The notes under the pieces were generated by a model, which saw nothing but the letters and a program-made list of their open reading frames with translations, did not search any database and was not told the DNA's origin. Made by a program: the position numbers and the translations under genes. From DASQUK01 sp963813485 (GTDB taxonomy: Bacteria > Actinomycetota > Acidimicrobiia > Acidimicrobiales > VFJN01): DNA of 64,000 nt. This document shows, piece after piece, positions 34,812-43,821 of the stretch. The DNA is taken from the NCBI GenBank assembly GCA_963813485.1, contig CAWEZE010000018.1, positions 62,001 to 126,000 on the forward strand, in the 5' to 3' direction. The stretch's first letter is position 1; every line of letters begins with the position of its first letter.

Positions 34812-35708
34812 TCAGTGGGACCCGGCCATGACTCGATAGATCCGCTCGAGGTCCTCGAGGTCGGCAAACTCGATGACGACTCGGCCACGCTTGGGCCCGA
34901 CGTTGATCGACACGCGGGTGTCGAGCTGTTCGGCGAGCAGCCCTTCGAGCTCGAGCAGCCCCGGTGCTCGCAGCTTCGACCGGGCGCCCGACGAACCGGT
35001 GGACCCGCTCGGTGAACCCGCCAGACCGTTGCGCTGGCGAACGGCTTCCTCGGTGTCCCGAACCGACAGCCCGTCGGTGGCGACGCGCCGGGCCAACGAC
35101 TCCTGGAAGGCCCGGTCCGGCGTCCCCAGCAGCGCCTTGGCATGACCCGCCGACACGCGGCCCTCGGCCACGAGCCGTTGCACCTGCGGCGGCAGCTGGA
35201 AGAGCCGCAGGAGGTTGGCGATCGCCGAACGGCTCTTCCCGACCTTGTGGGCAACCTCCTCCTGGGTGAGATCGAAGTCCTCGACCAGTTGCTGGTAGGC
35301 GGCCGCCTCTTCGAGCGGGTTCAGGTCGTCTCGGTGGAGGTTCTCGACCAGCGCGTGCTGAAGCGTCAGCTCGTCGTTCACCTGGCGGACGATGACGGGG
35401 ATGAACTGGAGGCCGGCCCGCTTGGCCGCACGCCAGCGGCGTTCGCCGGCGATGATGGCAAAGCGGTCTTCGCTCTCCTGGCGAACCAGAATCGGCTGCA
35501 GTACGCCGAGCTCGCGGATCGAGGCGGTGAGCCCCGCCAACGACTCCTCGTCGAAGCTGTTGCGCGGCTGGTAGGGGTTCGGGTCGATCTGGTTGATGGA
35601 GATCTCTTCGATCCCCGGGCGGGCTGCGAGGCCGGCAGCCGAGGATCCTGCTACGTCCGATGGAATGAGCGCGCCGAGGCCCTTACCCAGTCCGCCGCGC
35701 CGCTCCAC
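34812..35708 (-). CDS. parB: Chromosome partitioning protein ParB
   Basis: 298 residues. An N-terminal ParA-interacting Arg/Lys-rich MERRGGLGKGLGALI is followed by the CTPase/ParB-N box (QPRNSFDEESL, GERRWRAAKRAG, VENLHRDDLNPLEEA), the DNA-binding helix-turn-helix (about 145-190, TQEEVAHKVGKSRSAIAN) and a C-terminal dimerisation domain. Binds and slides from parS. Its 5' end overlaps the parA 3' end by 26 bases. Confidence 0.97.
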   Translation of the reverse strand: MERRGGLGKGLGALIPSDVAGSSAAGLAARPGIEEISINQIDPNPYQPRNSFDEESLAGLTASIRELGVLQPILVRQESEDRFAIIAGERRWRAAKRAGLQFIPVIVRQVNDELTLQHALVENLHRDDLNPLEEAAAYQQLVEDFDLTQEEVAHKVGKSRSAIANLLRLFQLPPQVQRLVAEGRVSAGHAKALLGTPDRAFQESLARRVATDGLSVRDTEEAVRQRNGLAGSPSGSTGSSGARSKLRAPGLLELEGLLAEQLDTRVSINVGPKRGRVVIEFADLEDLERIYRVMAGSH

Positions 35709-36603
35709 CGCTGACCTCCGTCGCCAAGTTCCGGTATGCGATCGAACCCCGGGAAGTGGGGTCGAACGTGATGATGGGCTGGCCGAACGAGGGAGCCTCG
35801 CTCAGGCGGACCGTTCGGGGGACGATGCTGTGGCAGACCTTGTCACCGAAGTGGTCGCGCACCTCGCGCACGACCTGGTCGGCCAACTTGGTCCGGGCGT
35901 CGTACATGACGAGGACCATGGCGCTGAGCTCGAGACCGGGATTGAGATTCCGCTGGACGAGCTGCACGTTGCGCAGCAATTGGCCCAGGCCCTCGAGGGC
36001 GTAGTACTCGCACTGGATGGGCACGATCACCTCGCTGGCTGCCGCCAGGCCGTTGACGGTGAGCAACCCGAGCGAGGGTGGGCAGTCGATCAGCATGTAG
36101 TCGTAGTCGTTCCGCACCGCATCCAGCGCCCGGCGCAGGCGCATCTCACGGCTGAACGCCGGTACCAGTTCGATCTCGGCACCGGCCAGGTCGAGCGCTG
36201 CCGGGGCGACGAAGAGGTTGCGCACGGCCGTCCCCTCGACACAGTCTTCGAGTGGAAGGTCATTCAAGATGACGTCGTACATCGAAGACTGCAGGTCGCG
36301 GATGTTGATGCCCAGCCCGGTGCTGGCGTTGCCCTGGGGATCTAGGTCGACCACGAGCACGCGGTAGCCGAGCTCGGCCAAGCAGGCGCCCAGATTGACC
36401 GCCGTCGTGGTCTTCCCTACGCCGCCCTTCTGGTTCGCGATCGCAATCGTGCGGGGGAGCGGTCGCTCGAACGGCGTCGAGGGGAGGGCGGGGACGTCCG
36501 CAACCTGAGCATCCCGAGATGCGTGACGACCCGCCTCGTCGAACCGGGAGTCGAGCACGGCCGATGTGGGGATGCCGCCGAGGCCGCTGTCTTGGGTACT
36601 CAT
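35683..36603 (-). CDS. parA: Chromosome partitioning ATPase ParA (Soj)
   Basis: 306 residues. The deviant Walker A KGGVGKT at 59-65, VVDLDPQGNASTGL, VPTVRLSE-type switch (RTVRLSEAPSFGQPI) and NLATEV close to the end are typical. The first 50 residues are a chromosomal-type extension. Works with ParB-parS to separate origins. ATG at 36603, with a 1-base TAG... region free upstream leading into the parS cluster. Confidence 0.96.
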   Translation of the reverse strand: MSTQDSGLGGIPTSAVLDSRFDEAGRHASRDAQVADVPALPSTPFERPLPRTIAIANQKGGVGKTTTAVNLGACLAELGYRVLVVDLDPQGNASTGLGINIRDLQSSMYDVILNDLPLEDCVEGTAVRNLFVAPAALDLAGAEIELVPAFSREMRLRRALDAVRNDYDYMLIDCPPSLGLLTVNGLAAASEVIVPIQCEYYALEGLGQLLRNVQLVQRNLNPGLELSAMVLVMYDARTKLADQVVREVRDHFGDKVCHSIVPRTVRLSEAPSFGQPIITFDPTSRGSIAYRNLATEVSGGAARRTG

Positions 36604-36815
36604 CGCCGATGCTCCCAGCCGTCGCTGCCGGGGCGGACTCGACCCGGCAAGCTGAACGCGGTTGTGTCCAGAAAGGGACTACGTGACCGCCGCCCGATCG
36701 GCGCCACCTCGAGGCGGACCATCGGCCACCGGCACATACTTTCGGGCCGCAGGGGCCCGGTCAAGCCTGGTGTTTTCGGGCGCGCGGCGGGTCCTCGGCA
36801 GGCGGATCCCGCGTG

Positions 36816-36831
36816 TGTTCCACGTGGAACG
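36816..36831. promoter_or_regulatory. parS site 1
   Basis: TGTTCCACGTGGAACG, one end base off the perfect 16-base palindrome. Lies between parA and rsmG. It is the actinobacterial form of the ParB-binding parS sequence. Confidence 0.9.
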
Positions 36832-36970
36832 CGCGGGACGTCTGCCGCCACCATCTGAACCGCGCCAATGTCCGGCCACGTAGATCTGGCGGCGAAGGCC
36901 GGCGTCCGCACGATCGACGACCGAGCAACAGGTGTGAGGCCGCGCCTGATCGCCACGATGCCCAAAACGA

Positions 36971-36986
36971 CGTTCCACGTGGACCG
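36971..36986. promoter_or_regulatory. parS site 2 (degenerate)
   Basis: CGTTCCACGTGGACCG. The core CCACGTGG is intact but three outer positions differ from the consensus, so binding may be weaker. Confidence 0.65.
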
Positions 36987-37068
36987 TTCCGGGAGCCCGG
37001 AGCGGTGTCGGTCTTCTTGCCGCGTGCGCACGTCGCGCACGTCGCGCCCTGTGTGGGACCTGCGCGCG

Positions 37069-37084
37069 TGTTCCACGTGGAACA
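37069..37084. promoter_or_regulatory. parS site 3
   Basis: TGTTCCACGTGGAACA, a perfect 16-base palindrome. First of three sites carried on tandem repeats of about 66-68 bases. Confidence 0.93.
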
Positions 37085-37136
37085 GCCACCCAGCGACCCA
37101 AGTGGCCGAGACCATCGTGAAACCATGGGCCCCGCG

Positions 37137-37152
37137 TGTTCCACGTGGAACA
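37137..37152. promoter_or_regulatory. parS site 4
   Basis: TGTTCCACGTGGAACA, perfect. Begins 68 bases after site 3. Confidence 0.93.
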
Positions 37153-37202
37153 GCCACCAACCAACCCAGGTGGCCGGCATCTGAAACCATGGGCCCGGCG
37201 CG

Positions 37203-37218
37203 TGTTCCACGTGGAACA
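37203..37218. promoter_or_regulatory. parS site 5
   Basis: TGTTCCACGTGGAACA, perfect. Begins 66 bases after site 4 and 11 bases from the rsmG stop. Confidence 0.93.
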
Positions 37219-37228
37219 GCCGCTCAGC

Positions 37229-37862
37229 TCAGAAGAGGGGTCGTTTCGCCGGGATTCCGGGATTGCGCGAGTAGCGCGGGGGACAAGGCTCGACCTGGTC
37301 GAGCGCCTGGTACCGATACCCATCCGTCCACGATCTACCCACCGCAAGGCCCAGGCGGGCCAGGCCAGGCGGCACCCACCGGGAGGAGGGGCCGAAAGGC
37401 GCTACTTCGTCGTCCTCCGGCGGCTCGCTGACCGCCAGCGTTCCCCCCAGCCGTAGGAAGGGTGCCCCGCACTCTGCGGTCACCGCCGGTGGTCCGAAGC
37501 CCCGCGCCACCACCACGTCGAACCTCCCGCGCAGGTAGTCACGGTGACCGGCCTCCTCCGCCCGCGCCCAGACGACGACAACACGCTCGCCGAGCTCGAG
37601 GTCCCGCACCGCCTCCCGCAGGAAGCCGCATCGCCGTTCGCGGGCATCCAGCAACACCGCCCGACTCTCCGGCCAGCGCAGGGCGAGCACCAGCCCGGGC
37701 ACGCCGCCGCCGCTGCCCAGGTCGAGGAACTGCTCCGGGGCACGCGTCGATCCCGGCTGCGAACCCGTCGGCGTGGTCCGCGTGGATGCGGACGGAGCCG
37801 GGCCCCAGAAAGCCGAGGTTCCGGCTCCGCTCCAAGACCTCGAGCAAGCGGGTCTCGTCCAC
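37229..37862 (-). CDS. rsmG: 16S rRNA (guanine527-N7)-methyltransferase (one frameshift)
   Basis: The 5' frame gives MDETRLLEVLERSRNLGFLGPG to about 37745. After a one-base shift the second frame gives APEQFLDLGSGGGVPGLVLAL (SAM motif I) and LLDARERRCGFL, VVWARAEEAG and VVVARGFGPPA. About 210 residues in all, the normal length. Methylates G527 in the decoding centre of 16S rRNA. Located as usual between parA and jag. The shift falls inside the SAM site and is probably a sequence error. Confidence 0.88.
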
Positions 37863-37869
37863 CCGAACC

Positions 37870-38871
37870 TCAGGCGGGGCGGATCACCACCCGGCGATCC
37901 GCGTCCTCGCCTTCGGAGGCCGTGCTCACGCCCTCGAGCTCGTTGACCGCGTCGTGGACGATCTTGCGGTCGGCCGAGCCCATCGGATCCAGGGCCTTGG
38001 CAACGCCGCTGGCCTTCACCGACTCGGCCACCTCGCAGGCGAACCGCTCGAGCGCCACCTTCCGGCGCGCGCGGTAGCCGGCCACGTCGAGGCGCACCCG
38101 GGCATGCGTCTGACCCACGAAGCGGCGCTGCACCATGCTCCGCACCAGTTCTTGGACCGCCTGCAGGGTCACGCCCTTCTGGCCGACCAACAGGCCCAGT
38201 TCGGAGCCCTCAACCGAGGCCTCGATCGCCTCGTCTTCGCTCAGCGTGACCGTGACCGTGGCATCGGACCGCCCGAATGCTGTCAGCAGTTCGGTGAGGA
38301 AGCCCTCGACGGCTTGGCGCTGACCCTCGATGTCGAACTCCGCCGCTGCCGGCGCCTGTGTTGGCTGCGTACTCTCGCTCACCGCATTCGCTCCCTCTGC
38401 TGTCCGGCTACCTCGACGGCGACGCGAACGCGACGATGCTGCCCGGCGTCCTTCCGCCGACGTCGGCCCGTCGGCCCCGACCACGTCCGCCTGCGCCATC
38501 ACCACGGCGCCATCCCCCGCCCGGTCACCATCGCTCTGTGCCGCGGCCGCGTCACGACGCTGGCCACGCCCCCGACCGTTGCCCACCGTGCCATCGCTCC
38601 GGCCCGCGGACGTCGCCTTCCCCCGATTGCGGTCACCGTCACGGCCCCGTCGTTCGCCTCGCCGCCGGTCTCGTCGATCGACCTTCGGGCGGGGTGCGGT
38701 AGGCCGCACACGCGCCCGCACCTGAGCCTCCGCACGCAAGCGCCCGAACAGTCCCTTCTGCGGCTGCTGGACGACCTCGATCTCGGCGTCCTGCTCGTCG
38801 ACCCCGAGCTTGTCGAGGGCCGATTCCACGGCCTCGGAGACGGTCCGACCAGTCGTCACGACCCATTCCAC
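37870..38871 (-). CDS. jag: Jag/KhpB-like RNA-binding protein with long basic linker
   Basis: 333 residues from the GTG at 38871 (VEWVVTTGRTVSEAVESAL). A Jag-N domain (about 1-55) precedes a highly basic/acidic low-complexity linker (about 60-185), a KH domain (about 190-265, with GLLVGQKGVTLQAVQELV) and an R3H domain (about 266-333). KH-R3H proteins bind RNA and link to cell division and YidC in Gram-positives. An in-frame ATG upstream lies inside yidC and is rejected. The linker is longer than I know for the family. Confidence 0.9.
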   Translation of the reverse strand: MEWVVTTGRTVSEAVESALDKLGVDEQDAEIEVVQQPQKGLFGRLRAEAQVRARVRPTAPRPKVDRRDRRRGERRGRDGDRNRGKATSAGRSDGTVGNGRGRGQRRDAAAAQSDGDRAGDGAVVMAQADVVGADGPTSAEGRRAASSRSRRRRGSRTAEGANAVSESTQPTQAPAAAEFDIEGQRQAVEGFLTELLTAFGRSDATVTVTLSEDEAIEASVEGSELGLLVGQKGVTLQAVQELVRSMVQRRFVGQTHARVRLDVAGYRARRKVALERFACEVAESVKASGVAKALDPMGSADRKIVHDAVNELEGVSTASEGEDADRRVVIRPA

Positions 38872-38875
38872 GGCG

Positions 38876-39943
38876 CTACTTCCTCTTCCTCTTCTTGCGG
38901 GAGCGCGGGTGCGGCTTGGGCGCTGGGGCTCCGCCTCCGGTGGACGACTTCGCGGCACCGCCGGCACCACTCCGGGCCTTGGGCTTCTGCTGACCGGATT
39001 TCTGCTGATCACCGGTCCGTCCATTGCCGCTCGGCGCTTCGGTCGGCGCCTTCTTCGCCGGCGTGCGACCTCCCTTGGCCCCGTTGCCCTCTGCCTTGCG
39101 GGACTCGCGCAACTCCACCATGGCCCGCTGCGCCTGCCTTCCGACCGACTCCTCGCCTCGGTAGAGCGATCGGGTTATGAAGGCCTGTTGCCCGACACGC
39201 CACAACGTCGAAACCAGGAAGTAGATGCCGATGGCCAGGGGGCTCACGAACGCGAAGAACACGTAGAGCAGCGGGCCGATCCGCATCATCAGCCGCTGCT
39301 GCTGAGTGACCTCGGTCCCGGCCGTCCGCCCCATGATCTGCTTCTGCTGGTACCAGCTCAGGAACGCGATGACGGCGATCAGGACCAGATAGGGCAGCGC
39401 GGTGAGGAAGCCCTGGCTGAGCGCATCGCCGGGCGATATGGCCAGGTCGACGCCCAGCGAGTTCATCTCGTGCTTGCCCAGCAGCGACTGGTAGAGCTCG
39501 GCACTGTTGTCCAGGTACTTCGGCCGGAACCCGTCGTTTACGCGATCGGTCAATCCGAGCTCGCGTGTGTACTCCGCCAAACCAACGAAATTCGCTTGCT
39601 GCGTCAACCCCCGCACGACGTAGAAGAGGATCGAGAACACGGGCGCCTGGATGAGCAGCGGGAGGCATCCGCCCACCGGGTTGATCTCGTGCTCCCGGTA
39701 GAAGCGCATGAGCTCTTCGTTGAGCTTCTGGCGGTCGTCCTTGTACTGGACCTGCAGGCGGCGGATCTCCGGCTGGAGCCGCTGCATCTCGATCATCGAG
39801 CGCGTGCCCTTGAGCGTCAGCGGCGTCGTAACGATCATCACGACGCATGTCAGGAGGGCGATCGCGACTGCGTAGCCACCGGGCACGTGGGTATAGAAGA
39901 AGTTGAGCATGCCCGAGATGAGCTCAAACAGGCCGTCCAGCAT
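38876..39943 (-). CDS. yidC: Membrane protein insertase YidC
   Basis: 355 residues. Membrane helices at about 20-42, 97-115, 172-195, 208-226 and 229-247, with PLTLKGTRSM, NPVGGCLPLLIQAPVF and FVSPLAIGIYFLVSTLW matching the YidC/Oxa1 core. The C-terminal 80 residues are a basic Lys/Gly/Pro-rich tail that could touch the ribosome. Inserts proteins into the plasma membrane with or without SecYEG. Its ATG overlaps the yidD stop. Confidence 0.95.
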   Translation of the reverse strand: MLDGLFELISGMLNFFYTHVPGGYAVAIALLTCVVMIVTTPLTLKGTRSMIEMQRLQPEIRRLQVQYKDDRQKLNEELMRFYREHEINPVGGCLPLLIQAPVFSILFYVVRGLTQQANFVGLAEYTRELGLTDRVNDGFRPKYLDNSAELYQSLLGKHEMNSLGVDLAISPGDALSQGFLTALPYLVLIAVIAFLSWYQQKQIMGRTAGTEVTQQQRLMMRIGPLLYVFFAFVSPLAIGIYFLVSTLWRVGQQAFITRSLYRGEESVGRQAQRAMVELRESRKAEGNGAKGGRTPAKKAPTEAPSGNGRTGDQQKSGQQKPKARSGAGGAAKSSTGGGAPAPKPHPRSRKKRKRK

Positions 39944-40174
39944 CAGCGGTGCTTTCCTTCAGGAACGGGATCCCACCCGTGTCCCCCCCAGGGGTGGCAG
40001 CGGAACAGGCGCCGGAGCGTCAGCGCCGAGCCGCGCGCCGCGCCATGGCGCTCCAGGGCGTCCAGCGCATAGTTCGAGCAGGTTGGGAACGAATCGACAC
40101 GGCGACGGCCGCCCATCCGTCACCCTCTGGTAGAGCCTTATCAAGCGGTGCAACAGCCGGGCGATCGGGCTCAT
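39943..40174 (-). CDS. yidD: Membrane protein insertion efficiency factor YidD (one frameshift)
   Basis: Frame 1 gives MSPIARLLHRLIRLYQRV and CRFVP. Removing one base at 40083-40084 restores TCSNYALDALERHGAARG, LRRLFRCHPWGGHGWDPVPEG and a stop overlapping the yidC start as TGATG. The CS-YAL and CHPW-G--G-DPVP motifs define YidD. About 76 residues. The ATG overlaps the rnpA stop as ATGA. Confidence 0.87.
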
Positions 40175-40531
40175 GGGTTCGTGGCCCGGGCTGCCTGATC
40201 GCACGCTTCACCCAGCGAACGTTTCAACTCTGCGTAGGGCATGGGTCTGGCTTCGGGACGGACAAGTACCAGGTAGGCACCGGGGTCCAACCCGCCACGT
40301 TCGTCATCGACGTCGCGCATCGCCGCACGCAGGCGCCGCCGAACCCGGTTGCGAACGACGGCCGTCCCGACCCGCCGTCCGACGCTGTACGCGACCCGCG
40401 CGCCACTAGCGGAGCGGTCACCCGTCGACTGCTCGGGGAGGAACACCACGGTCACCGGACCCCGCCGAGCCACGCCGTCCATCACGCCGGAGGGCGTCGA
40501 ACGTCGCACGATCGCTGATCCGTCCGATCAG
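40171..40531 (-). CDS. rnpA: Ribonuclease P protein component (one frameshift, start unclear)
   Basis: The 5' frame reads LIGRISDRATFDALRRDGRR. Removing one base at 40470-40471 restores ARRGPVTVVFLPEQ, then VGRRVGTAVVRNRVRRRLRAAM, the RNR-containing RnpA signature. About 118 residues. No ATG, GTG or TTG lies at the expected start; the first codon after the rpmH stop overlap is CTG at 40531. With RNase P RNA it trims the 5' ends of tRNAs. The next gene yidD overlaps its stop. Confidence 0.85.
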
Positions 40532-40662
40532 GCCGACAGCCGAGCGCGGCCCCTCTGGCGCCGGGCCCGAACGATCGCCCGGCCGGCGCGGGTCCGCATG
40601 CGCAGCCGAAAGCCGTGCCGCTTGGCTCGCCTCCGGTTGTTGGGTTGGTACGTGCGCTTCAC
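40528..40662 (-). CDS. rpmH: 50S ribosomal protein bL34
   Basis: 44 residues from a GTG at 40662: VKRTYQPNNRRRAKRHGFRL and RTRAGRAIVRARRQRGRARLSA. Canonical bL34, too short for many ORF screens. It lies directly upstream of rnpA, as in most bacteria, and begins 357 bases from dnaA on the opposite strand. Confidence 0.97.
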   Translation of the reverse strand: MKRTYQPNNRRRAKRHGFRLRMRTRAGRAIVRARRQRGRARLSA

Positions 40663-41019
40663 CTGCTGCCTCCTCGAGCACGCGGCCTCCTCGCAGCGTC
40701 AGCGGGGCCTGCGGCGGGATGTTGAAATCGTCCGCGACGCGCGGATAGAACGCGCGCCGCTTCGGTGCGCGGACAACGGTAGAGCCCCATCCCTCTAATG
40801 CGCCAACCCTGACGCGCCCGAGACCTCCCATTCCCGTGGACCACCCCTGGTCGGCCATCATCGTCGGTGCTAGCTTTCCCCAACCCGCTCCTCTGACCGG
40901 GGATTCAGGCAGCGGAACTGGCGCCTGGTCCGCCACCTGACGTCGGGTTGTTGTGCAGTCATCCACATGTGTGGATTGCTTGTGGACGACTTCCGCTGCC
41001 AGCAGGAAGGCTCGGGACC
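40663..41019. other. rpmH-dnaA intergenic region with DnaA-box-like cluster
   Basis: No gene recognised in 357 bases. At 40959-40989 lie TCATCCACA (40959-40967), TGTGGAT (40970-40976, the reverse) and TGTGGACGA (40981-40989), three DnaA-box-like sequences within 31 bases. The first two form ATCCACA-TG-TGTGGAT. They probably control dnaA transcription or help start replication. A GGAAGG ribosome site for dnaA lies at about 41004. Confidence 0.7.
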
Positions 41020-42441
41020 GTGATCAGCGACGCGCACCACCTGTGGACGACGTGCGCCGCGCTGCTCCGGGCCCAGGTCTCGGATCTGGTGTGGCACACG
41101 GCGTTCGACGGTATCCGGGCGGTCGACTTCGACGGCGACGTGCTCACACTCGGTGTCCCCAGCGCGCTGGCGAAGGAACGCATCGAGGGTCGCTACCTCG
41201 GGTTGGTGCGCGACGCTATGGCCGAGGCCGGCGCGTCCCACGCCGAGCTCCACCTCCGGATCGAACCCGCCGAACCACCACCGCTCTGGACCGTTCCCGC
41301 CCCCGACGACCGCCTCGTCGCCCAGGTCCCGGACCTCTCGAATCCCGGCTCAACGGGCGACGGGCAGGTCGCCCGGTCGCCCAACGGTCCCGGCCGACCG
41401 ACCGACGAGGGCGGCGATGTGGAGCTCAATCCCCGCTACACCTTCGAGAACTTCGTCATCGGGGGATCGAACAGCTTCGCCCACGCCGCTGCACTGTCGG
41501 TGGCCGAGACGCCCGCCCGCAAGTTCAACCCGCTGTTCATCTACGGCCACGCCGGCCTCGGCAAGACCCACCTCCTCCAGGCGATCGCCAGCTACGTCAG
41601 CCGTAACTACCCTGCGTACCGTGTCCGATACGTCACGTCGGAAACGTTCCTCAACGAGTTCATCGACTCGATGCATTCCGACAGCCGGGACGCGTTCAAA
41701 CGCCGTTATCGCGACATCGACGTGCTCCTGGTCGACGATGTCCAGTTCTTCGAGGGCAAGCAGGAAACCCTCGAGGAGTTCTTCCACACGTTCAACCACC
41801 TCCACCAGACCAACCGACAGATCGTCCTCTCCTCCGACCGACCGCCCGACCAGATCGGCATCGAAGACCGCATGCGCAGCCGGTTCCAACAGGGGCTGAT
41901 GACCGACATCCAGCCGCCCGCACTGGAGACGCGGATGGCGATCCTCCTCAAGAAGGCCGAACTCGAGTCGACCCGCATTCCCAACGACGTCCTCGACCTG
42001 ATCGCGACCAACATCAAGGACAACATCCGGGTACTCGAGGGGGCGCTCATCCGGGTGTCCGCGTTCGCCAGCCTCACCCACGAACCCCTTACGGTCGATC
42101 GGGCCACTCAGGTCTTGGCCGACCTGCTGAGCGAGAACCAACCGCGGCCCATCACGCCCCAGTTGATCCTCGAGGAGACCGCCAAGCAGTTCGGCTTCAC
42201 GGTCGAGGAGATCACCAGCAAACACCGGCAACGACCACTGGTCACCGCTCGACAGATCGCCATGTACGTGATGCGGGAGCTCACCGACCTGTCGTACCCC
42301 AACATTGCACGGGAGTTCGGCGGGCGTGACCACACCACGGTGATCCACGCAGTCGAGAAGATCGGCGCGCTCATGTCCAAGGACCGCCAGATCTACGACC
42401 AGGTCACACGGCTCATGAAGGCCGTCCGTCAAGGTGATTGA
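41020..42441 (+). CDS. dnaA: Chromosomal replication initiator protein DnaA
   Basis: 473 residues from the GTG at 41020. Domain I (about 1-90), a short linker domain II, the AAA+ domain III with Walker A GHAGLGKT (176-183), LLVDDVQFFEGK (Walker B) and DRPPDQIG, and domain IV with the DNA-binding signature GGRDHTTVIHAVEKI. It opens oriC and loads the helicase. An earlier in-frame ATG at 40948 would take the DnaA-box cluster into coding sequence and is rejected. Confidence 0.97.
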   Translation: MISDAHHLWTTCAALLRAQVSDLVWHTAFDGIRAVDFDGDVLTLGVPSALAKERIEGRYLGLVRDAMAEAGASHAELHLRIEPAEPPPLWTVPAPDDRLVAQVPDLSNPGSTGDGQVARSPNGPGRPTDEGGDVELNPRYTFENFVIGGSNSFAHAAALSVAETPARKFNPLFIYGHAGLGKTHLLQAIASYVSRNYPAYRVRYVTSETFLNEFIDSMHSDSRDAFKRRYRDIDVLLVDDVQFFEGKQETLEEFFHTFNHLHQTNRQIVLSSDRPPDQIGIEDRMRSRFQQGLMTDIQPPALETRMAILLKKAELESTRIPNDVLDLIATNIKDNIRVLEGALIRVSAFASLTHEPLTVDRATQVLADLLSENQPRPITPQLILEETAKQFGFTVEEITSKHRQRPLVTARQIAMYVMRELTDLSYPNIAREFGGRDHTTVIHAVEKIGALMSKDRQIYDQVTRLMKAVRQGD

Positions 42442-42695
42442 TCGGTGCGGAACCACGGCCGTGGAGAACCTTCGGGACGAGCTGTGGATCGGCATCCTCG
42501 GTCGGTGGACGAACCGCTGCTCGTCCCCAGGGGGGTCACGCGCGGGGCCTCCGACCTGTGGGAGCCTGGGGACACAACGGGGACGACAATCGGGCCGCTG
42601 ACCTGCGGCGACGAGTGCCCGTCCACAATCCACAGCCCCTACTACCACTACTAGTTCGAGTACATGACACGAAGGCAGAGAAAGCGAGCGACGGC
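42442..42695. other. dnaA-dnaN intergenic region, probable oriC
   Basis: 254 bases without a gene. DnaA-box-like sequences include TGTGGATC (42484-42491), CCGTCCACA (42619-42627) and CAATCCACA (42626-42634). The last two overlap, and they are followed by a relatively AT-rich TACTACCACTACTAG stretch (42641-42656) that could be the unwinding element. Actinobacterial origins usually lie here. Box count is lower than in Streptomyces, so the exact origin is inference. Confidence 0.65.
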
Positions 42696-43799
42696 GTGAA
42701 GTTCCGATGTGAGCGAGACGTTCTCGTCGAAGCCCTCGGCACGGCCGGCCGAGCGACCGCCAGCCGCGGTGGCGCGCTCCCGGTGCTCTCGGGCATCCGC
42801 ACCGAACTGCAGGGCGACACCCTCACCCTGACAGGACACGACCTCGAGCTGACCATCGCCGTTGTCGTCGGCGATGGGTTGAAGGGGACGACCGATGGCG
42901 TCGCCGTCCTGCCGGCGCGTTTGACCTCCGACGTGGTGCGATCACTTGCCCCCGGTGCGGTCGAGATCGACGTCGACGGCGAGCAGGCCCGGATCACCGC
43001 CGGCCGATCCGAGTTCACTCTGCGGGTCTTCCCGGTCGACGAGTTCCCGCGGTTGCCCGACACCACCGGCGAGGCGGTGACGCTTGGTGCCGCCGAGCTC
43101 GCAGCGGCGTTGCGGCAGGTGGTTCCGGCCGCCTCGAGCGACGATGCCCGGCCCATCCTGACCGGCGTGTTGCTGTCTGCCGAAGAGGGGGGCCTGCGAC
43201 TGGTGGCCACAGACTCGTTCCGGCTGGCCGTACGCGACCTGCCGGGCCAGAGCGTGTTGGCCGAGGGCCAGTCGGTGCTCGTGCCATCTCGAGCGCTCAA
43301 CGACCTGACCAAGGTGCTCGGTGGTGTCGGCGAGCTGACCGTCAGGTTGGGTGAACGGGATGCCGGATTCGAGGCGGGCGATGTGCGCCTTACGACGATG
43401 CTGATCGAGGGCGATTTCCCCAATTACCGGGGCCTCATTCCGTCATCGGCGCCGCCCAACCGGTTGATCGTCAGTCGCGAGGGTCTGCTCGAAGGGCTCC
43501 GACGCGTGAAGTTGCTGGCGCGCGAGGCGACGCCCGTACGACTGGCAATGTCGCCCGAAGGACTCGACCTCGTGGCCGTGACCCAGGACGTCGGCCAAGC
43601 GCACGAATCACTGGATGCCAAGTACGAGGGCACTGAGCTGACGGTGGCGTTCAATCCGGACTACCTCTTGCAAGGTGTCGAAGTGCTCGAGGGCGACGAG
43701 GTGCTCATCGAGACGGTCGACTCGCTGAAGCCTGCGCTCGTGCGCAGCCCGGAGCACGACGACTTCCTCTACCTGCTCATGCCCGTGCGCGTGAGCTGA
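42696..43799 (+). CDS. dnaN: DNA polymerase III beta clamp
   Basis: 367 residues from the GTG at 42696 (VKFRCERDVLVEALGTAGRA). Three repeated clamp domains, with LPVLSGI in the first, RPILTGVL in the second, and the C-terminal PDYLLQGVEVL and YLLMPVRVS. The ring tethers polymerase III to DNA. Standard length and place. Confidence 0.97.
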   Translation: MKFRCERDVLVEALGTAGRATASRGGALPVLSGIRTELQGDTLTLTGHDLELTIAVVVGDGLKGTTDGVAVLPARLTSDVVRSLAPGAVEIDVDGEQARITAGRSEFTLRVFPVDEFPRLPDTTGEAVTLGAAELAAALRQVVPAASSDDARPILTGVLLSAEEGGLRLVATDSFRLAVRDLPGQSVLAEGQSVLVPSRALNDLTKVLGGVGELTVRLGERDAGFEAGDVRLTTMLIEGDFPNYRGLIPSSAPPNRLIVSREGLLEGLRRVKLLAREATPVRLAMSPEGLDLVAVTQDVGQAHESLDAKYEGTELTVAFNPDYLLQGVEVLEGDEVLIETVDSLKPALVRSPEHDDFLYLLMPVRVS

Positions 43800-43821
43800 C
43801 CGGGTGCGGGGGCACTGACGC

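Larger units (their letters stand above)
37069..37224. repeat. Tandem direct repeat carrying parS sites
   Basis: Unit 1 (37069-37136) and unit 2 (37137-37202) share the parS palindrome, CAGCCACC, a CCCA(A/G)GTGGCCG segment and a GAAACCATGGGCCC stretch. A third copy (from 37203) is cut off after CAGCCGCTCAG. The repeats are diverged only in the spacers. Confidence 0.85.

Noticed and set aside
40948..41019. Longer dnaA start at 40948
   Set aside because: It would turn the DnaA-box cluster into coding sequence and the added residues do not resemble DnaA; the GTG at 41020 has a ribosome site.
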